A program made the translations under genes and the position numbers. Positions 26,001 to 36,800 of a stretch of 64,000 bases of DNA are shown here, piece after piece. Below the pieces are notes generated by a model. The model saw nothing but the letters and a program-made list of their open reading frames with translations. It had not been told where the DNA came from and made no database searches. This DNA comes from Pelodera strongyloides (lineage: Eukaryota; Nematoda; Chromadorea; Rhabditida; Rhabditidae). The stretch covers positions 62,001 to 126,000 of the forward strand of contig JAANDG010000366.1 in the NCBI GenBank assembly GCA_036852015.1, read 5' to 3'. Within the stretch, counting starts at the first letter, position 1, and each line of letters opens with the position of its first letter.

Positions 26001-28715
26001 GCAAGGCTCTTGATGGAAACTGGGCAAAAAAAAGAAACATGATTATTTTGCACGAAGATGCAGACAGTGAAGACAGCCCCTTTTGAACGATTTTGAACGA
26101 AAATAATCATGTTGGACACAATTTCCCCATGGAAATATAATAAGATTTAAAAAAATAAAACTGCAAAAAAAAAGTTCCTGAAGGGAATAGAACCCTGGTC
26201 GCACTGTCCGCAAGCTGGAGAGCTATCCACTACACCACAATACCGATGATTTAATTGTCAAGAAAAGGCGCCAATTGCAACAAAATTGCCACAACGCTAT
26301 AACGTCGGGGCTCATATTCTGAATTCCAGAAGTCCATAGAGATTTCGGAACATATATTCAAATACCCTTTGCCATGCTTTATTTACCCATAATAGGCTCA
26401 TTTCCAGGGAGGATCTTTTAACGCTGCCCGCTCCAAGCATAGAATATGAAGTTGCAAAATAAAGGACGAGCAACTTTAGCGTTATACGCACCTTACCCAT
26501 TGACGGCATAACGCTTGAACAGTAAACGATCACGTCCTGATGATCCAAACTTTCAATGAGCTCCGGAACATCTGGCCAGATTGTGAACGGTGAAATATAC
26601 TCGCACGGGAGTGAGAAGATGTGCATGTTGCTATTGTCGAATCGCAGTCCTGACTGAAACAAATAAATGTTAATCCCGATATGACCTTAACATAATTATA
26701 AAGAGGTCCTCACAATATTACAATTAACCCTTACAATAAAAAAAACAGCGCCAAACCCAACAGAAATAAACTCACTTGGAAACACAAGACCAGCAAACAT
26801 TTAAGGCAACTATCTTTCGCATACTTGTGGCCATCACAACACAGCAACTGAAACATAAGATAGTTCCAATAATGAGCACATACACAAAGCAGTTCCGATA
26901 GAAGGAAGAAAGAAAAACAGGTAATTGGCAGCAACATGGAAATTGGATGCAAGCACAATTGCAAGCTCTTGTTTCTGAGAGGGCATTGACCATGAACATT
27001 GCCTACGATAATAGTTTATTTGATACGAAAACACATAAGCTAAAATAACTACAGTGCGACTTACCTCCAATTTATCCGAGTAATTCTTGAAGAATGTTTC
27101 GCAATATTCACAGCAAGGGATACCATTAAATTTGTTTCCATACACAGGGCGCCAGCAGACTTTGCATGCAAGGAAGAGGTCACTATCATACTCTTTTGCC
27201 TCATAACCCTCTGCTGCATCCTTACACATACCCATCTGAAAATTTTTTTATAAAATAAAAAAAAAAACAATATTTAGCATTTTCCACTGAGCTTATTTGT
27301 CACAGGCGCACTTAACTAGCCTTGCTTCTTATTAGCACAGTGGTAACGCTTTCGTAAGCATTATACGAGGTGTTGGAGATAGGGTATACATCACTGCGGA
27401 CAAAGCCCTGCGAATATGCGATCCAAGCGAATACTACCTTTACTCAGTTGAAACACAAACAAGCAATAAATGGCTTACTCTCACGCATCGTCGAAGTCGA
27501 CAACTTCCGCAACGTCGTCCGTTGCGATTGTACCTATGAATACACACAACCTCCTGAAAAAGCGATCATAAATTTCCTGTAAGATTCCAATTGTTAGACG
27601 CTAAAAATAAAAAAAAATAGATTGCTACGTTGTAAATGAGAAATAACTGCTGACCCCACAAAATCATGTCCAGTCGACCCTACAAAATATGTACAAAATT
27701 TCCTCTCAAGCGGCATGGTAAGGAAATAGAAATACCTGTGACTTCTCCTCAAAATCCTTGAACAGGTTGAAACAACGATCACATGAAATGACACCATATC
27801 TCAATACATTCGGCGCACGAGCATCGCACACCTTGCATGATGTGAACTAAAAGGGCAAATAAGTAAAAATGCTACTCGTTTTGAAGCGGAACCGTGGACA
27901 CCGATTTTTTTTAACATTCCTATTAACATTCATATCCTTGTCGAGTTACAATCATATATAATAAACCCAAAAATGTGTCCCTCTCTCCCGGCTCTTAACA
28001 ATCATGATCAAACAGAACAGTTTTAGGAGAAACAAAGAATATGTACGTACCAAAGTATCCGTAACTGGTGCGTGTTCTGCTGGCAATCGCACTCCAGCCT
28101 GAAACAGCTATTAATTTCCTTCTTTTTTTTGGACCAAACATAAATCAAATCCGTGAATTGTCATTGTATAGTTAAATAAAGTAATCAATCGTAAAAGTAG
28201 AGAAAAAGTGCTTGAAAGTTACGCTTACCTTGAGGCATTTCTCAATGAACCATACAACATACACGTTGGCGCAACCAGTGGCAAGAGCTTTGTATTCCTG
28301 AATGTGCTTTAGTAATTGTCGGTGCAAAAAGGTGGCAAAAAATCACTTTCACAATAGACCGATTTTACAGAAATGGGAACATCTGGAAAGGAATACCTTA
28401 TAGTCTCCAATATTCGCTGCAAAAAAGGTCGCACATTCGCGACAGACAGTCGTTCCAAAGCAGACTTCTGGCTTGGCACAAACAGCGCACTGAAATTGAA
28501 AACAATACCAAAATACAAACGGAAATAAACATACATTCTCTGAGTTTGTCTGAGCATTTTTTCAAGAACTGTGATCTGAATGTGGATGTTAGAAAAAAAC
28601 ATTCATGACTATAAGTTGTGAGACAAAAAATGGACTATATAATACCTACCACGTCGAGTTCAGAGCCCATGTCCTCCTCCGCCTCTTCAGGTTCGAGTCC
28701 CCTCGCATTATGCAT
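22356..28715 (-). CDS. Nuclear-receptor-like protein B with three DNA-binding modules
   Basis: About 20 exons encode roughly 640 residues. The ATG at 28715 follows a TTTTCAG acceptor by nine bases. An acidic N-terminus leads into three successive receptor-type modules, each with finger 1 and finger 2 on separate phase-0 exons. Finger 1 exons lie near 28.43, 27.79 and 27.15 kb: CAVC...VCRECATFF, CKVC...YGVISCDRCFNLF, CKVC...IPCCEYCETFF. Finger 2 exons lie near 28.27, 27.52 and 26.80 kb. The second module is best preserved (CIHRYNRNGRRCGSCRLRRC followed by MGM). The first module's second finger has lost its CxxC. The C-terminal part holds two copies of a module shared with gene A, with a Pro-rich exon (23.46-23.68 kb) at the start of copy two. 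The stop is at 22356. DNA binding is inferred; no classical ligand-binding domain is recognisable. Confidence 0.8.
22979..23020 (+). repeat. CT-rich microsatellite
   Basis: An uninterrupted (TC)n tract of about 27 bases is followed by TTTC units, within an intron of NR-like gene B. In the gene's sense strand it is a GA-rich tract. Confidence 0.95.
25258..26434. mobile_element. Inverted pair of tRNA-derived SINE-like arms
   Basis: Two arms of about 490 bp (25258-25747 and 25931-26434) are inverted copies of each other with scattered differences, separated by about 180 bp. Each arm contains a pol III promoter-like block: an A-box-like TGTAGTGTAGTGGATAGC (25453-25470) and a B-box-like GGGTTCTATTCCC (25488-25500) about 20-35 bases apart, as in tRNA genes. 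Both arms end in GGAGCG at the outer edge. No clear target duplication was seen. The element lies in the intron of NR-like gene B between the exons at about 26.5 and 25.05 kb. It could be a foldback element that captured a tRNA-derived SINE, or two SINEs inserted tail to tail. Confidence 0.75.
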
Positions 28716-30888
28716 GGTGAAACACTGAAAACAATAAACAGGCAAGATATGAGCATGGTGAGTGTTGCCATGTAATAAGAATCACTGGTAAATACAAGAT
28801 TTCGGAGCTTACAAATTGGAAAATTCAAAAGGATAAACAGCAGAGGCTATCAAACGATAACATAGGGAAAAACGAATTCACTGCTCATCACTGGAAAAAT
28901 AGATGGTGTCAAAAGATGGAAAGCTAGAATAATGGAAGAAAGCATCAGCAAAATACAAACGAGAGAAAACTACAAACAATCAGTTGTTAATATGTTTGAC
29001 GCCCAAATATTCATTCCCAAAGCACTGCACTATTTGCACTACTAATCGGAATAAAGAAAAATAGAAAGGTGCCCAATTAAAAGGAGGATAAAATTATGCA
29101 GGAACAGGAGCAGGCAAGGTTTGAAAGACCTCACAAATTTAGCGGCAACCGCAATGGAAACGCGACGCGCAGACTACGGTACTCACATGTTGCGTCGGTG
29201 CTGAATTTTTTGTTATAATATTCTCTACGGGGACTTTATTTTATAAAGTCTAATCAAGAAAGTTTATCTACTATTTGAAACAAATGGACGTCATCGGGTC
29301 AGGCTCACGACAATTGTAATATTAGCAATTCCAATACGGACTATTATTGTTTAAAAACATTAATCATGCAGAAGGTGTTTTTGCGCACAGATTTTCTTGT
29401 GACCCTGTTCTTAAATCGAAATGGTACCCATTTTGGGGTTTTTTTTAGTTAAAAGAGTCTAACTGCTTTTTTTAATGGAAAGCGACATAAACAAAAATAA
29501 CTACGCAAATTTTGCATAGAAAAATTGGATCCGTACGATTACATTAAGGGTCGTACAATGTACAACCCCCCCACAATTGTCGATTGGTTTTAGACGTAGT
29601 GTTGCATGGTAGTTAATCCACTTCATGATCGTGATCACCATTGTCAGCCGCGACTACGGCACGGTTTCCAATGAGGCATTTGCTAACAATAAGTGGTTGT
29701 GCTGTAGTTGTGCTGTAGCTTTTGGCGCGGTTGAACCCGGGTTCGATACCCCGTGGCGACCAACTATTTGCAGGAAATTTGTTGAAAGAAAGTGGGTACC
29801 ATTTCGCTTTAAACGGAAAAGGGCACTAGTTGACCCTGTCAAGACATCTGAAGAAACAAAATGTTTCTTCGACAAATCACAATTTCAAGAATGGAGATAA
29901 AGATAGAGAGTCAGCGAAGTTCCCCGATTAACAAATCAGTGGAAAAATACAACGTGGAAAATAACCGATTAGGTGAATACAATACGGTAGTAGAGAGTAC
30001 AATATTTATTACTAATAATAATAGCGAGGAAAAACAAAGCACTAAATAACAAGTGCGCCTAGTAACATGAAATGTAACATCAACAATTGATATATATATA
30101 CAAGTAGCGATAACAAGGAATGCATAAAGTAACAATATAAACAATGTATGCATCCAACAAAATATTGCGAGTTACACCGGTAATTTTCTAACACGAATTG
30201 CTACTCGTCTTATGCTGTTCAACCAGTGATGTGAGACCTGAGGTAATAGTGGTTAGGATATGAATCAGAAAATGCTGTCAAAACAGTTATTAAAGTGCTC
30301 TAACGCTGATACAAGTGACTATAACTATAACAACAAGAATAAAGATCTAATATGTACAGTAATGATATATATATATCCACTAAGTTCAGTAAAGAATCCT
30401 CGTTGTTTGCCGAAATTCAGCGCAAAAAAAGTTATGTGAGTTTTTGTATACTTCGTGATGTAAGCAAGAAAAAGGAATTTTGAACTTCGAACGAACAACA
30501 AAATATAAACACATTCTCTTATATGCTACGCCTGCACCTTACGCAAACAACGATGATGTTAGACATATTGGACCCGATTTTAACACTAACTTCCAAACCA
30601 AACAAATTCCGCCAGTCTGAAAAACAACATACATCATGTATGTGGTGTATCGGATATTCAAGCTACCTTATTCAAAGAACGACTAATAACGAATTACGTA
30701 GCGAATCCCGCAAACTGTCTAGAAGATATCATGGTTGTGCCAAATTTCGCTTTCTAAAGTAGATACTGACTTCACTTAGGACTAATCAGCCTACACAAAT
30801 ATAAGCTTTCTTTGAAAACAAGGACGACAGACTACTTAAGGAGTTAAAGTCTCAATGACTAAGCTTCTATTAACTATGCAAATACTCA
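28716..30888. other. Intergenic region between the two NR-like genes
   Basis: This is the promoter region of gene B and the 3' region of gene A. It contains the 24-bp element at 29161-29184 shared with the gene A upstream region. A tRNA T-arm-like GGGTTCGATACCCCG lies near 29739-29753, but no complete tRNA fold. No exon chain was found. Confidence 0.5.
29161..29184 (-). promoter_or_regulatory. Shared 24-bp element upstream of NR-like gene B
   Basis: Plus-strand text CGCGACGCGCAGACTACGGT plus four further bases matches 40166-40189 upstream of paralog A with two differences. Both lie upstream of the start codon of their gene (about 450 bp here, about 1.6 kb there). It may be a shared control element or a piece of a dispersed repeat. 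Confidence 0.4.
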
Positions 30889-33800
30889 TCAATAATCCTC
30901 GTCGCCAGCGAAAGAATTCCCGTAATAAGTATCACTGTCCATCTCGAATGCCTCGCCTTCTTGACCACTTTCATCATCAATGATGAGATCTGTGCAAACT
31001 GGGGACGGAGCGGGCGATGGTTCTTCTGTAGGTCCCTCTATTGGACGTTCTCCGATGGATTCCGAGCCCACGAGCATTTTCTGAAAATAATACTGCTACA
31101 ACAGAGATATACGCGGTTTCGAAGAAGATCGAAGCTTTCCTTTGGTGTGTTGGCATAAAAAAATGTGGCAATACATTTAATCGGTTGTATAACGAGACTG
31201 GCTAAGAGCTTGGTTGTTACCTACAATTAGGTGTCTTGATAGATTTTGAGCTTGACGACGTGATCTAACCGACAAAAACACCTTAGTGCACGCTACAAAA
31301 CATTTGCTTATCCAAATCGAAAAGGAAATTGAGACCACTAAAAGGTTGACACCTGCGTACCCCACAACCCATTTGTAATGCAGGGTTTATAAGAACTTAG
31401 GGCAGGTAACAACGTGAAGCTCACTTCTGTCATATGAGGAACGCCGCAATCAGCAACCTGTACCGGGGACTCTGTGCTGCGGCGAGAAGCTTTTTCCTCT
31501 GCTAGTCCGCGACTTGAACCCGGGAAAACTGCTGGTACCTGTAAAGTATCTCTAATAGAAAAAATTTCCTTGCAAGGTAAAGGTTCGTTTCCTGCACCTA
31601 GAAATGGAAATATTCCTATCAGAACGAATGAAAGCAGATGCACAGAGCTAACGGATTCAAAAAGCTTCCACCTGGGTCTGCCGGTTCTGTACGCCTCCAT
31701 TTCGTCTATCAAGCATTTTAAAATACTCGTCAATGTATCCATCTGCGAGAAACCAACTGAAAGAGATGTATAATACATATAATACTATTTACAACTTTCC
31801 TACGACGTAGGGCTTTTATATGAGGGCTGGCAAGGGGTTTATCGAAGGGACTACTGGTCTCGGCTATTATGAACTGTAATCAAAATTTTCTACTATATAA
31901 GGCAGACATGTTGTAACCTTCGTACTGAAAGAGTCTCTCGAAATAGTGAAAGAGCTCAACTTTACTAGCAATCCATTTTATGCAATATACATAATAAGGG
32001 AAAATATTCAACGTACTACTCTTGGTAAGTTCCCGAGTCGATTTCTGTCTGTAAGCACTGGTCTCGATGCTTCTCGAGCAAGTTCGCCGCTAGCACCAAC
32101 TGTAAAACGATTTATGAAAAAAAAACTAGTACCGTCTTTGGTGAATTATATCTTAGGTGTTCTGCTTCTACCGTGACGTAGAAGCAGAAAACCACAAAAA
32201 CCAATGAGATGATTCATTGGTTCAACATAGAGCACACTCAAGAAGTAAAAAAGTAACCAACCATTCGGATCTTGTCTCTCTTGCGCAGAAATAGGTCACG
32301 GTCTAAAAAAACGTACGACAATAGAAGGAGTTTTATCGTAGAAGCATGACCCTTCAATCCGACGGTAAATTTACTAGATAGTTGAGATATTGAATAAAAT
32401 AAGTCGTCACCTTCATTTGAAACGAAGCGGTCGGGAATAACGCACGTTTCGGATGGTAGTACTAGTTCAACTTCTTCAGTTGAGCTTCCGTTAGCCTGCA
32501 AAGATGTGGTTAAGTATAATAACATAAAATACAACAATTGTATACAAATATATAGAACAGCTCTAGTTTGGTCCAGTGCCCGTTGCCACTCCGATCAAAA
32601 GCAAACCGTCTAGTTCCTTTTCACACTTGTATTCACTAAACAAACATACCAATAGGTCTCTCTTCGGCAAATCAGGCACTGAATCGACTTCTGAGTGTTT
32701 CACGTTTCCATTACGATCCTGAATTAGAAAACTAAGTGTGGGAAAATGATTGCGAAATTATTTGGCCAGCATAGATAGCCCTGTATCACAGGTATGCAGC
32801 ACTTGTTAGAAAAGCGGCTCAAATACACCTAAGGTTGGACTATACTAAGCCAAAGGTTCAGTCCAATACCAAAAACAAGCATTCGCGCATTGAGCCAAAC
32901 GTACCTCGTGCAATGGCTCGTCTTCATTAGCAACTTGGTCGATCACCTGCAAGATCCAATAGAAAACAAGTGTAAAAATAGCACTCCCAAGATGACCAAA
33001 GTTACGACCAGCTGGATTGATTCGATTACAGTACCAATTGAAGCGTTGGTGGCTACCAAGAAATACACAAGTGCGAATTCCGAATGAAAACTTTGCTAAA
33101 TTGGTTCGAGATTGACAATCGGAAATTCTCCTCGTGACGTTTCAACAAAAAAGGTCGTGACGTTTCAACAAAAAAACTCAAACAAAAAATATTCCAGAAA
33201 TTTACCGTAACATAACCGGAGCTCTCCATCGTCAGGTTCCTTCTCTTTGGCTTAATTTCTGCAACAAGCGAGCTTGGCCTCTTTTTCATCTGTAACAAAA
33301 TGTTTAGTCAACTGGGGAAAAATAAATAAACATGACCAAAAAAATTTAATTATTAGCAAAATGAACAAAAACCAAATATTACAATTTAAGCAGGATACTG
33401 ACCTCAGTCGTCCTCGAATCGTCTCCGGGAGTTTGAAAAGTGTCTTGCAGATTTTTCAGGTAGACTTTCTCAAACGGCTCGTGAATCCACCACCTGAGCG
33501 AAAATCGAAAGTAATTGAAACTTTGGATAAGGCAAAACGCTTTCACTTAAAAAAATACCAGTGTCAATGGTACTGGTAAGTCTAATAGCCACTCAAAGGA
33601 ATTGTATACAAAAATCAACGTACTCGACATCCCCACGTTTGTATTCTGATTGCAAAATAGGATCAATATAATCCGCCAGCGTGCCTTGCTTCAGCACTCT
33701 CTAGAATGGGGTTTGGTTAAAAAAGGCTAATACAAATACTGTCCCTAACGAACCGTAAAGGACACATAATTACTCGGTTTTTCTCTGTCAATAAGTGGAA

Positions 33801-36800
33801 TAACGCCCGTATTCGCTAAACGTGCCCCAAAATTAAAAGCGAACTCAACAATAAAGCCCACTAGGAGCAGCGAAAACATGTAAACAATGCGAACATACCC
33901 AACGGGCTTTGTTACGCACTTCGTTGAACAAGGCGAGGTCTGGAAAAGGACAGATCACAAACTTCGGGTAAGATAAAACAAAAACAAAACCTGCAAGCTT
34001 TATTGCAAACCAGCTTGTAATACTTTACCTGAAACCCGATTGAATATAAAGATGCAAAGATAGTGTAGTAAAAATCACCTGAGAGCTGAAAAATTTTGTC
34101 CGGGATCACCAAAAGATTCGTTTGTAGATCGGCCTCAGAGGCTAACATCTTCTAGAAAAATGTTTGTCAAAAGAATGAAAATGAAATATGTTCTAGAGGA
34201 ATGCAGACTGAGAATCAGGTCAACTTACCCCGTTGGGACAACGAATCATTTCAAGTAAGTTGACGTCCTGCTGTTTGCCCATTTCTGTCAAAGTGCGACT
34301 AAACAACTCCTAAACAAATAACTCATTCTTCAAAAATCAAAAATACATGGTATTGGTCTTTAAAGAACCGCGCTCGAAAGTTTCACTTTTTCCAACTCTG
34401 AGAAAAACTAATGCCATTTTAAAGAGCACGAGGTAGGTTGTACAAATTGGTCGATGAAAAATGAGGACATGCCTGTTTGGGAGAATCCAGTCTGTTGAAG
34501 AAATGAGCCATTAGGATCATCGATCGAGAATTGTCGACCTAAATTTAAAAAGAATCAGACGACAATGTTTGGCATGTAACAACATTACGCGGCGCTACCA
34601 TAAAACCAGCATATGTACGGAGCTAACATATTTGGAGTTATCACAGATATTTGGAGTTATCACAGAGGAATTAAATTATATCGCAAGGTCAATTCAAACA
34701 TCAAGAAGTTCTTAATATTACCTTACGGGGTCAAGAGGGATGTGATTGACCGCATGTATAAAACATAAAACATAGGAAGAAGAAACGTAAAACATACGAT
34801 AGAAACGCCTTTTGAAGTGTACACCAGAATGTCCAGCAGCGACATATTTGACAACCAGTTCCTCAGCTCCTGTGTTTCATGGGGAGGCGTATGCTCCGTT
34901 CTAGCGACTGTACGAGGTTCGGTTCCATCGTATTTCATTCCAGCCTGCAAATAAATGTTCGTTAACAGCAGCTAATGCTACTCATTGGGGGAGCGCTACT
35001 TGGAAATCAAATAAAAAGCTCCAAACCACATATAATTATTTCACACGATTAGCTTATAAAGCAAGTTATGAAGAAAATAGAGTTCGATAAAAGAAACGGA
35101 CACTACCTGGAGGCAAAGGGTCACCAAACACTTATCGCAGGGCGGGTCAGATACCAAGTGTCCACTACACTCGATCTCCTAAAATAAATTTATTCGAACT
35201 CCAAAGATGCAATCACACTAGTCTAATGAGGCAAAAGCAACAACAGAAAGCGTCATCTTAATAGGATGTTCTTTATCGAGAGGATTTACGGAAACAAGGA
35301 AAACTTACTTTTAACTTATTGTGGTTGCGCCTAAAGAAGCTCTCACACTGATAACAGCACGTCACTCCAAATACTGGCTGCTGAGGAGCGATTTGCCAAC
35401 AAACAACGCACTGGACCACCTCAGAAACATCAGTTGCCGAAGAGCTTCCATTAAAATCGGTCTTCATGCCTAACTGAAAATGAAGTGTCAAGAATCACAA
35501 GGACCATCTCATTTGTGCGAGACATGAGACCACGTAGGTCAGGAATTTTCTGACCAAAGACCTATTTTCCATAGAGTATTTCTTCGCACAATGTGCTATC
35601 AGTCAGGGGACAGCACACAGTTCACAATTCTAACATTTACTAAAAGTTGAATGAAAAGGAAGAAACATGTCGCCCACCTTTAGGCACCTAAGAAGACGAC
35701 ATCTGCCGCAACGTCGTCCAAAGCGGTCCACCGCATGCACACATCGAAGTTCCTAGAACATAGGTAACTTGGAAATCTCCAAAGACAAATTGGGTTTACA
35801 AGGTAAGCGCATGAGACGCTACATGGCAGCGAGTATTCCTAGAAAAAAGGTACTTACCTGTAGCTTAGTTGAAAACAACATGAAGAGGTTGGAGCATCGG
35901 CTGCAGCTTTGCAGTCCACATCTCTTCATTTCATCGGTCCCAATTCCACAGACCTGACACGATCCTGTCTGTAATGAAACTTATAAACCGTAGGAAACTT
36001 CTAAAAAACGGTCTCTTTGCAATTACATCCCTTGCGCTGGAAACTAATCTTTCCATCATAAACTAGCAAAGAAGAAACTCATACCTTCACGCCTTCTCGA
36101 CGAGCGCGTATATATGTGTTCGGAACTTGAGGCGGCTGCATTCCCGCCTAAAACACCAAACATTTTCACCGGAAAACGCATTGCAAACCTCAATCTTCTC
36201 AATTAAATCATATATTACTCTACCAGAGGAATCTGGCCAAAATGGATCTTTAATGGGCTTACCTTAATACACTCCTTGAGGAAGAAAGGAATAAAGACAT
36301 TGCCGCAACCAGTAGATAAGTGGGTGTACGGCTAAACAAAAGACACTGTTTGGTCAAAGACTTTATGACAAAGCCAAGGCCTGATACTCGGTGAGCCAGC
36401 GAATCACCCCTGATGTGTATTCAAGCAAAAACATGATATTTTCCATCGAAAAACGGTTCGAGCACATACCTCGATCATACAATTATTCTTCTCGAAAAAT
36501 GCAAAACACGGGTCGCAACAATAGACTGCGTATCTGATCTCTTGTGGGGCGGCCTCATCGCAGACAACGCACTAAAATTGGAATCGAATATGGAACAAAA
36601 ATACCAACCGAAAACATCTGAGCAAGTGAAGGATTAAGAACCAGCCTGAATAAATATGCTACATTTGAATAGAGATCAAAGAGGAAGACGCTTACCTTCA
36701 CAGTGCCAGCAACTCCTTCTGTATTAGGCTCCGACTTGGGGATCAGGAATTCGGCCTGCAAAATAAACAAGTAAGATTGACGTTAAGCCTAGCGTGCAGG

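Noticed and set aside
25479..26090. Open frames on both strands around the inverted element
   Set aside because: They mirror each other because the arms are inverted copies, and they lack splice or family support.
28682..28702. GGTTCGAGTCC, a perfect pol III B-box word
   Set aside because: It lies inside the first coding exon of NR-like gene B and no tRNA fold or A-box surrounds it.
29690..29765. tRNA-like T-arm GGGTTCGATACCCCG
   Set aside because: No acceptor stem, D-arm or anticodon arm could be paired with it; at most a SINE fragment.
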